From the NCBI GenBank assembly GCA_013362315.1, contig JABFWL010000410.1:1-37726 (forward strand): DNA of 37,726 nt, read 5' to 3'. Origin of the DNA: Catenulispora sp. (GTDB lineage Bacteria > Actinomycetota > Actinomycetes > Streptomycetales > Catenulisporaceae). The stretch's first letter is position 1. Each line of letters starts with the position of its first letter. The notes beneath the pieces were generated by a model. It was not told the DNA's origin. It worked only from the letters and a program-made list of their open reading frames with translations, and did no database searches. A program made the position numbers and the translations under genes. Shown one piece after another: positions 32,618-37,726 of the stretch.

Positions 32618-32757
32618 GTAATATCGGAGGGCCGCCGACACTTCGAGGTCCGACCTATGAACACGAGGCGAACAGCGGCCTGTCTTTCGCGGCGATAGCG
32701 GCGCGCCCGGCCGGGTCCGGCCGTGGTCCGTCCCTGGTGACGCCGGGGTTCCGCGGC

Positions 32758-33033
32758 TTACCGGCCGCGGCCGTCGCGGCGCGGTCCGCCGGATTGATCG
32801 GACGCTGATGCCCGAGCCGGCTGCCCCGCGCGCTTGCGGGCGTGGCGGTTGATGGCGGCCAGCGTCAGCGGGGTGGCGAGCGCGGTCGCGACGGCGCCCT
32901 GCCCGGGTCCCAGATCGTCGGTGACCGGCTGGAGGGCGACGACCACCACAATGGCGATGATCATGGCGTAGCAGGCGGCGGCCGTGAGGCGCAGCGGCAG
33001 CGGCTCCCGGTGGTCGTCGTGGCGGGTTCTCAT
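32758..33033 (-). CDS. small membrane protein coupled to dedA
   Basis: 91 aa. ATG 33033 overlaps the dedA stop (ATGA, 33030-33033). Two membrane helices: about residues 15-35 (LTAAACYAMIIAIVVVVAL) and 45-60 (GAVATALATPLTLAAI), followed by a basic tail (NRHARKRAGQPARAS). Unknown family. Its coupling suggests it works with DedA. Confidence 0.65.
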   Translation of the reverse strand: MRTRHDDHREPLPLRLTAAACYAMIIAIVVVVALQPVTDDLGPGQGAVATALATPLTLAAINRHARKRAGQPARASASDQSGGPRRDGRGR

Positions 33034-33707
33034 TGCGCGGGGGCCTCCGAGTCGGTGTCGGTGTCGGGTCCGGGGTCGCCGCCCGCGGCGTCGCTGCCGC
33101 GGCGCCGGTGGCGGACGACGAGGGCGACGATGAGGACGGCGACGGCGGCGAGCAGATACAGGGCGTAGCGGTTGGCCTGGTTGTAGATGGCGGTGATGTG
33201 GGTGCCGGCCAGATAGCCGACGGTGCTCCAGGCGCCGACCCACAGCGCCGCGCCCAGGGCGTTGAAGGCCAGGAACCGGGACCACGGCATCCGGGTCACC
33301 CCGGCGATGATCCCGTTGGCCTGGCGCAGGCCCTCGATGAACCGGGCCACGGTGACGATCTTCCCGCCGTGCCGGGTGAAGAATCCCTCGGCGCGGGCCA
33401 GCCGGGCCTCGGTCAAGAGGACGTACTTCCCGAAGCGCAGCACCAGGGTCCGTCCGCCGAAGCGTCCGATCGCATAGCCCACGTTGTCTCCGAGCACGGC
33501 GGCGGCGAAGGCGATCAGGGCGACCGCGACGATGTTCATCCGGCCCGCCCCGGCATAGACGGATGCTGCGATCAGGACGGTCTCGCCGGGAGCCGGGACC
33601 CCGAAGTCCTCGGCGAACAGCAGGCCGCCGACGGCCAGGTAGCCCCAGTGGTCCAGCAAAGGTGCCAGGGAGTTGAGGAACCCCGGCAGCGGGACCGGCG
33701 CACTCAC
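33030..33707 (-). CDS. DedA family membrane protein
   Basis: 225 aa. GTG 33707 has a strong gaaggaggaaggtt ribosome site. DedA features: the early re-entrant region FAEDFGVPAPGETVLIAAS, the YAIGRFGGRTLVLRFGKYV segment, and the HGGKIVTVARFIEGLRQANG motif with R and G residues typical of the VTT domain. Some DedA proteins (UptA type) return undecaprenyl phosphate to the inner leaflet; others move other lipids. It shares a divergent promoter region and two BlaI-type operators with blaI at 33901, and ends a two-gene operon with the 91-aa protein. Confidence 0.9.
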   Translation of the reverse strand: MSAPVPLPGFLNSLAPLLDHWGYLAVGGLLFAEDFGVPAPGETVLIAASVYAGAGRMNIVAVALIAFAAAVLGDNVGYAIGRFGGRTLVLRFGKYVLLTEARLARAEGFFTRHGGKIVTVARFIEGLRQANGIIAGVTRMPWSRFLAFNALGAALWVGAWSTVGYLAGTHITAIYNQANRYALYLLAAVAVLIVALVVRHRRRGSDAAGGDPGPDTDTDSEAPAQ

Positions 33708-33836
33708 AACCTTCCTCCTTCATCACGGCCCGGACGTGTGCCCGGGCCGGGCCGGGCGGATTCATCGGGTTCGCCTTCGGTGCGGGCGCGGGTGCCGTTG
33801 CCGAGGCGTGCGTGGCACACTGGCCGGTGCCCGATG

Positions 33837-33873
33837 CTCTACAGCCCCGTAGAACTTCTACACTACTGTAGAA
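33837..33873. promoter_or_regulatory. two tandem BlaI-type operators between dedA and blaI
   Basis: CTCTACA-GCCC-CGTAGAA at 33837-33854 and TTCTACA-CTAC-TGTAGAA at 33856-33873, 19 bp start to start. The second is a perfect dyad. They lie 28 bp before the blaI start and 130 bp before dedA. Confidence 0.8.
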
Positions 33874-33900
33874 ACATTCTGCCCGGGAAGGATTCACCCC

Positions 33901-34317
33901 ATGCCGAACGACCGCCCCAGCGAACCGGTGTCCCGGCGCGCGGCCGGGGAGCTGGAGAACTCCGTGCTCGCTGTGCTGCTGGCGGCCGGCGGCCCGCTGA
34001 GCCCCGGCGAGGTGCGCGACGGCCTGAGCGGGGCGGGAGGCGATCTGGCCTACACCACCGTCGTGACGATCCTGACCCGGCTGCACGCCAAGGGCGTGCT
34101 GACCCGCTGCCGTCACGGCCGGGCGTTCCGCTACGCCCCGGTGGCCGACGAGGCCGGCCTGGCCGCGCGCAGCCTGTCCGCGCTGCTGGACCGGCAGGCC
34201 GACCGGGAGGCGGTGCTGACCCGGTTCGTGGCCGACCTGTCCGACCACGACGAGGAACTCCTGCGCCGCCTGCTGGCCGGCGGGGGCACATCCCGGATCA
34301 AACCAGGCGGCGCCTGA
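33901..34317 (+). CDS. BlaI-family repressor (third copy)
   Basis: 138 aa. ATG 33901 follows gggaaggattcacccc. Winged helix about residues 15-80: ELENSVLAVLLAAGGPLSPG, recognition helix AYTTVVTILTRLHAKGVLTR and wing RHGRAFRYAPV; dimerisation helices after residue 90. The likely binder of the TACA-N4-TGTA operators at 32600, 33837/33856 and 37274/37293, one pair of which lies in its own promoter. Stop and the next start overlap (TGATG). It is the best candidate master regulator of uppP, dedA and the PAP2 gene. Confidence 0.9.
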   Translation: MPNDRPSEPVSRRAAGELENSVLAVLLAAGGPLSPGEVRDGLSGAGGDLAYTTVVTILTRLHAKGVLTRCRHGRAFRYAPVADEAGLAARSLSALLDRQADREAVLTRFVADLSDHDEELLRRLLAGGGTSRIKPGGA

Positions 34318-35276
34318 TGCGGTTGATCGTCTATCTTCCGCTGCTGATTCCCCTGCTGGCCGCCCTCGGCGCGCGGCCGGTGGCTGTGCGGCTGCATCCG
34401 CGCGACGCGGTGTGGCTGCTGACCGGAACGGCGGTGGTGCTGGCCGGTGCCACCGCGGTCGCCCTGGGCCTGCTGGCCGCCACGGCCGTGATCCGCATCC
34501 CGCTGGTGGCATCACTGGGCCACTGGTCGCAAGGCGTCCTGGGTCGTGATGATCCGGCCGGGACCGCGACCGCGGTGGCCGCCGGCCTGGTACTGGGCGT
34601 ACTCACCCTGCTGGCCGGGCGGTTCGCGGCCGGCCGGGGCCGGGCGCTGGTCGACGCCTTCCGGCACGCCCGGTCCCTGCCCGGCACCGGGGACGTCGTG
34701 GTCAGCGGCGATGACGGGGCCGACGCCTACGCGCTGCCGGGCCGCCCGGGACGGATCGTCGTCACCGCGGGCATGCTCGACGCCCTGGACGCCGACGGCC
34801 GCGCGGCCCTGCTGGCGCACGAGCGGGCTCATCTGGACGGCCGGCACTACGTATTCACCAGCGCCTCCCGCCTGGCCGCCGCCGCCAATCCACTGCTACG
34901 CCCGCTGGCCGTGCAAGTCGAGTTCGCCGTGGAGCGCTGGGCTGACGAACAGGCCGCCGCAGCGCTCGGCGACCGGACGCTGGTGGCCCGCACCATCGCG
35001 ACCGCCGCCGTCACGGCCAAGCGGCACCGCGCGCACCGCCGGATCGCCGCCGCGCTGGGGATCGGCGGCAGCAGGGCGAACCTGCGGGCGATGGCCGGCG
35101 CGGGCCCGGTGCCCCGTCGGGTCGCGGCGCTGCTGGCCCCGCCCCCGGCACGGCGGCTGCTGCTGATCGCCGCGACCTGCGCGGTGGCCGGGCTGGCCGG
35201 GCTGTGCGCGATCGAGGCCGCCCGCGACCTGCACAACCTGCTGGAAGCGGCCAGCACCATTCATCACCGGCAGTGA
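34317..35276 (+). CDS. M56 membrane metallopeptidase (third copy)
   Basis: 319 aa, ATG 34317 coupled to blaI. Membrane helices near 2-18, 36-58, 80-100 and 280-300. Zinc motif HERAH with H168 in AALLAHERAHLDGRHYVFTS; a further acidic ligand in VERWADEQAAA. No penicillin-binding or other recognised sensor domain, so the signal is likely sensed in or near the membrane. Because its linked regulon deals with the lipid carrier, the state of lipid II or undecaprenyl phosphate is an attractive but untested signal. Confidence 0.9.
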   Translation: MRLIVYLPLLIPLLAALGARPVAVRLHPRDAVWLLTGTAVVLAGATAVALGLLAATAVIRIPLVASLGHWSQGVLGRDDPAGTATAVAAGLVLGVLTLLAGRFAAGRGRALVDAFRHARSLPGTGDVVVSGDDGADAYALPGRPGRIVVTAGMLDALDADGRAALLAHERAHLDGRHYVFTSASRLAAAANPLLRPLAVQVEFAVERWADEQAAAALGDRTLVARTIATAAVTAKRHRAHRRIAAALGIGGSRANLRAMAGAGPVPRRVAALLAPPPARRLLLIAATCAVAGLAGLCAIEAARDLHNLLEAASTIHHRQ

Positions 35277-35332
35277 GCCGCCGCAGCCGACCGACCCGCC
35301 GGTGCGAAGACCGTCGGCGAACATCCGGACAC

Positions 35333-35353
35333 GGGACTCCGCTACGCGGTCCC
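35333..35353 (+). terminator. short hairpin after the M56 gene
   Basis: GGGACTCCGC (from 35333) with GCGGTCCC (to 35353), loop TAC, one bulged base. Weak terminator, 57 bases after the stop. Confidence 0.45.
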
Positions 35354-35399
35354 GAGGCCGTCAGGATGTGTGGGTGAATCTTTCGCTACAACCTGATGA

Positions 35400-35416
35400 G
35401 TAACGCGTGTTACATT
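35400..35416 (+). promoter_or_regulatory. GTAAC-N4-GTTAC dyad overlapping a -10 box of chrB-like gene
   Basis: GTAAC (35400-35404) and GTTAC (35409-35413) flank GCGT. A -10-like TACATT spans 35411-35416; transcription would begin near 35423, next to the GTG start at 35424, implying a leaderless mRNA. No convincing -35 box is seen, which fits an activated or weak promoter. Confidence 0.5.
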
Positions 35417-35423
35417 CATCGAT

Positions 35424-35987
35424 GTGACAAATAATGCTCCGGCGTCGGCCGCCCGCTGGCTCATCCTCGTGATCAAGCTGCCCGCGCAGCCGTCGAAACA
35501 CCGGGTCGCGGTTTGGCGGGAGCTGAGCCGGGTCGGCGCGCTGTCGCTGGGCCAGGGCGTGTGGGCCGTGCCGGATGTGCCGATGTTCGCCGAAGGCGTA
35601 AGCCGCGCACTGGAGCTGACCGACCGCGCCGACGGTCAGGCCGTGGCCTTGGACGCCGCCGGACGCAGCGAGGCCGACGCGGCACGCTTCGAGGCGATGT
35701 TCACCGCCGCGCGCAGTGAGGAGTGGGCCGAGTTCCTGGCCGACTGCGGCAAGTTCGAGGCCGAGATCGCCAAAGAGATCGCCAAGAGCAAGTTCACCCT
35801 GGCCGAGCTGGAGGAAGAGGAACAGAGCCTGGAGCGGCTGCGGCGCTGGCACCGCGACCTGACCGCCCGCGACGTCTTCGGCGCTCCCGAGGCCCCGACG
35901 GCCGGGGAGCGGCTGAAGCACTGCGCGCAGGTCTGCGAGGACTTCGCCGAGCGCGTCTTCGAGGCCGTCCACGGCAAGGAGGCATGA
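35424..35987 (+). CDS. ChrB N-terminal-domain protein
   Basis: 187 aa. It opens WLILVIKLPAQPSKHRVAVW and continues RELSRVGALSLGQGVWAVPD, the hallmark of the ChrB N-terminal domain, a winged-helix-like fold. A helical C-terminal half contains KFEAEIAKEIAKSKFTLAEL and RLRRWHRDLTARDVFGA. The C-terminal ChrB enzyme domain is absent. ChrB proteins regulate chromate efflux (ChrA), but here the partner is an MFS carrier, so the ligand may differ. No ribosome site precedes GTG 35424; see the leaderless promoter. Coupled to the MFS gene. Confidence 0.85.
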   Translation: MTNNAPASAARWLILVIKLPAQPSKHRVAVWRELSRVGALSLGQGVWAVPDVPMFAEGVSRALELTDRADGQAVALDAAGRSEADAARFEAMFTAARSEEWAEFLADCGKFEAEIAKEIAKSKFTLAELEEEEQSLERLRRWHRDLTARDVFGAPEAPTAGERLKHCAQVCEDFAERVFEAVHGKEA

Positions 35988-37189
35988 TGACCGGGCATGT
36001 CGAGCAGGCCGAGCAGGCCGCCGCGCCGAAGCGGGCGATGTGGCCGCTGTACGCGGCCGGGTTCACCACCGCGTTCGGTGCGCACGGCATCGCGGCCAAC
36101 CTCGGCCACGTCGGCGCGGGCGGGGTCCGGTCGCTGCTGGTCCTGGGCGGGCTGCTGGCCCTGTACGACGGGGCCGAGGTGCTCCTCAAGCCGGTCTTCG
36201 GCACCCTGGCCGACAAGGTCGGCGCCCGCAAGATGATGCTCGGCGGCCTGATCGCCTTCGCTCTCGCCTCCGGGTCCTACGTGCTCCTCGACAGCCCCGG
36301 CTGGCTGTGGGCCGCCCGCCTGGCCCAGGGGGCCGCCGCCTCCGCGTTCTCCCCGGCCGCGTCCTCCCTGGTGGCCAGGCTCAACTCGGCCGCGAAGCAC
36401 GGACGTGCGTTCGGAAGCTACGGCTTCTACAAGTCGATCGGCTACACCGCAGGACCCTTGCTCGGTGGTCTGCTGGTCTGGGCTGGCGGTCTGCGGCTGC
36501 TGTTCGCGGTGCTGGCCGTGCTCGGCGTGGCAGTCGCCGCCTGGGTCGCGGTCGCCGTGCCGCATGTCGCGCCGCTGCCCAAGCAGCGGCAGACCGTGGT
36601 GGACCTGGCGCGGCGGCTGGCCGATCCGGCGTTCCTCGGCCCCACCGGCGCACTTGCCGCCGCCACCGCCGCGCTGTCGGTCGGCGTCGGGTTCCTGCCG
36701 GTCTCCGGAACCGCAGCCGGGCTGGACACGGTGGCCACCGGAGCCGCGGTCTCCGTACTGGCGCTATGCGCGGCACTCGTGCAGCCCAGGGCAGGCCGAG
36801 CCCTGGACGCGCAACGTCTCAGCACTCGTATGGGCCTGACGGCCGGTCTCGCACTCACCGCCGCCGGGCTGGCCGCCGCGATGCTGCCGACAGCCGCCGG
36901 AGTCCTGCTCGCCGCCGCGTTGATCGGAGCCGGAACCGGGGTGATCACCCCGCTCGGCTTCGCCGCCCTGGCCGCGGCCACCCCGGCCGAGCGGCTGGGC
37001 CAGACCATGGGCTCGGCCGAACTCGGCCGCGAACTGGGCGACGCCGGAGGCCCGCTGCTGGTCGGCGCGGTCGCCACCGCCGCCACACTGACCTACGGAT
37101 ACGCAGCCCTGGCCGCCCTGATCGCCGCCGGACCGCTGGTCATCGTCGTGCAGGCTGCCCGTCGGAGGAAGCTGACATCCCGAGCCTGA
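35984..37189 (+). CDS. MFS transporter coupled to ChrB-like regulator
   Basis: 401 aa, 12 predicted helices. ATG 35984 (or 35987) overlaps the chrB-like stop in ATGATGA, with a strong aaggagg site. Loop 2-3 motif GTLADKVGARKMMLGGLIAF; helix 4-5 region QGAAASAFSPAASSLVARLN and GSYGFYKSIGYTAGPLLGG (motif C-like, usual in exporters of the DHA1 type). Likely a drug or anion efflux pump under ChrB-like control; substrate not determined. Confidence 0.9.
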   Translation: MMTGHVEQAEQAAAPKRAMWPLYAAGFTTAFGAHGIAANLGHVGAGGVRSLLVLGGLLALYDGAEVLLKPVFGTLADKVGARKMMLGGLIAFALASGSYVLLDSPGWLWAARLAQGAAASAFSPAASSLVARLNSAAKHGRAFGSYGFYKSIGYTAGPLLGGLLVWAGGLRLLFAVLAVLGVAVAAWVAVAVPHVAPLPKQRQTVVDLARRLADPAFLGPTGALAAATAALSVGVGFLPVSGTAAGLDTVATGAAVSVLALCAALVQPRAGRALDAQRLSTRMGLTAGLALTAAGLAAAMLPTAAGVLLAAALIGAGTGVITPLGFAALAAATPAERLGQTMGSAELGRELGDAGGPLLVGAVATAATLTYGYAALAALIAAGPLVIVVQAARRRKLTSRA

Positions 37190-37273
37190 CTGACAAGGCG
37201 GAGCAGCCCCCCGGTTTGCCGATGGCGAGCAGCGTTCCGGATTCCCAGAGGGTTCACCGAGACTTCACCTTTC

Positions 37274-37310
37274 GTCTACACTCCCGTAGAAATTCTACTG
37301 GCTTGTAGAA
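37274..37310. promoter_or_regulatory. two tandem BlaI-type operators before the PAP2 gene
   Basis: GTCTACA-CTCC-CGTAGAA at 37274-37291? is best placed as 37274-37291 and TTCTACT-GGCT-TGTAGAA at 37293-37310, again 19 bp start to start, the same layout as 33837/33856. Each has one or two mismatches from the perfect dyad. Confidence 0.75.
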
Positions 37311-37329
37311 GAGATTGGGAGCGCTCGCG

Positions 37330-37413
37330 GTGATCACCAAGCAGAACGCGGCAGGCGAGGATGAGGCAGTTCCGACCGGGACTGCGGCCGGGCAGGCCGG
37401 CGCGACCTCATGA
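37330..37413 (+). CDS. possible 27-residue leader ORF before the PAP2 gene
   Basis: GTG 37330 follows gattgggagcgctcgcg and encodes VITKQNAAGEDEAVPTGTAA and seven more residues; its TGA overlaps the next ATG (ATGA, 37410-37413). The overlap suggests translational coupling. No similarity is recognised. The alternative is that transcription begins downstream and the stretch is not translated. Confidence 0.35.
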   Translation: MITKQNAAGEDEAVPTGTAAGQAGATS

Positions 37414-37726
37414 CGCCCGCAGCGGCCCCGGCCGCCTCCGGCTTTGGCACCGGGATCGACGACGGCTGGTACCGGGACGTCACCGACTTCGCCCAGCGCA
37501 CGCACTGGCTCCAGCCGTTCATGTCCGCCTACACCACCGCCGGCGTCGCGGCCCTGGCCGTGTTGGCCGCCCTGGCGTGGTGGCCCGCCCGCCGCGCCGG
37601 GGACCGCACGGCGATGACCGCCGTGGTGTGGACCGGGGTCGGAACCGTCGTCGCGGTCGCCGCCAACCTGGGCCTGAAGCAGGTCTTCACCGAGACGCGG
37701 CCCTGCGACGCCCTCGCCCACGTCGT
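37410..37726 (+). CDS. PAP2-superfamily phosphatase (5' part, runs off the window)
   Basis: The first 105 residues are visible. Helices at about 40-57 (AYTTAGVAALAVLAALAW) and 70-88 (TAVVWTGVGTVVAVAANL); then KQVFTETRPCD, the first phosphatase motif K-x6-R-P (K90, R97, P98). PAP2 membrane enzymes hydrolyse lipid phosphates, including undecaprenyl pyrophosphate (BcrC/PgpB type). The gene is led by two BlaI-type operators, so it probably belongs with uppP and dedA. Motifs 2 and 3 lie outside the window. Confidence 0.85.
   Translation, partial: MTPAAAPAASGFGTGIDDGWYRDVTDFAQRTHWLQPFMSAYTTAGVAALAVLAALAWWPARRAGDRTAMTAVVWTGVGTVVAVAANLGLKQVFTETRPCDALAHV

Noticed and set aside
32657-32698. Short frame MNTRRTAACLSRR upstream of uppP
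   Set aside because: 13 codons on the opposite strand without partner gene or ribosome site.

Overview
The window is a GC-rich (about 70%), densely coding chromosomal segment with GTG starts, many overlapping stop/start pairs and typical actinobacterial families (BlaI-M56 pairs, DUF3105, actinobacterial CsoR, GH5 and other Sec-exported enzymes). A high-GC actinomycete (Streptomyces / Catenulispora / Frankia-like) is the best description; genus cannot be fixed from sequence alone. No rRNA, tRNA or CRISPR array was seen.

Layout. 1-2.3 kb: the tail of a gene, a gene-poor stretch and one unrecognised 399-aa protein closed by an 18-bp-stem terminator. 2.28-2.93 kb: an internally deleted IS relic. 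3.0-8.8 kb: a VOC protein, a secreted beta-propeller-like protein, a secreted GH5 glycosidase, a two-component system and two small membrane proteins. Both secreted-protein genes carry the same 11-bp-spaced direct repeat CTTCAT(C/G) upstream, the geometry used by OmpR-family regulators such as the adjacent one. 8.9-10.7 kb: a 1.8-kb IS-like element with roughly 100-bp imperfect ends, an IS5-type transposase and a winged-helix passenger gene; it may have cut off a ubiX-like gene. The 2.3-2.9 kb relic is a deletion product of the same family.

10.7-19.2 kb is a metal island: a UPF0718 permease with a His-rich tail, an MFS / PLP cysteine-synthase-like pair, small His/Met-rich exported proteins, a thin ferredoxin-like protein, then csoR, a CopZ-like chaperone, a free-standing CopA C-terminal piece and a DUF305 lipoprotein. 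Matching 17-bp CsoR-type operators sit before the permease and before csoR. 19.4-23.8 kb has DUF3105 and two BlaI-M56 regulatory pairs. 23.9-26.9 kb encodes two secreted proteins, one a metalloprotease-like protein with QExxH instead of HExxH. 27.4-31.2 kb is scarred DNA: a frameshifted serine recombinase, and an MFS 3' part and a P1B-ATPase 3' part joined head to head.

31.6-37.7 kb holds the most interesting unit. Operators of the form TTCTACA-N4-TGTAGAA lie before uppP, between dedA and a third blaI-M56 pair, and before a PAP2 phosphatase. UppP and PAP2 enzymes can dephosphorylate undecaprenyl pyrophosphate, and some DedA proteins recycle undecaprenyl phosphate across the membrane, so the set looks like a BlaI/M56-controlled lipid-carrier recycling regulon. 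A chrB-like / MFS operon with a probable leaderless start lies inside this region.
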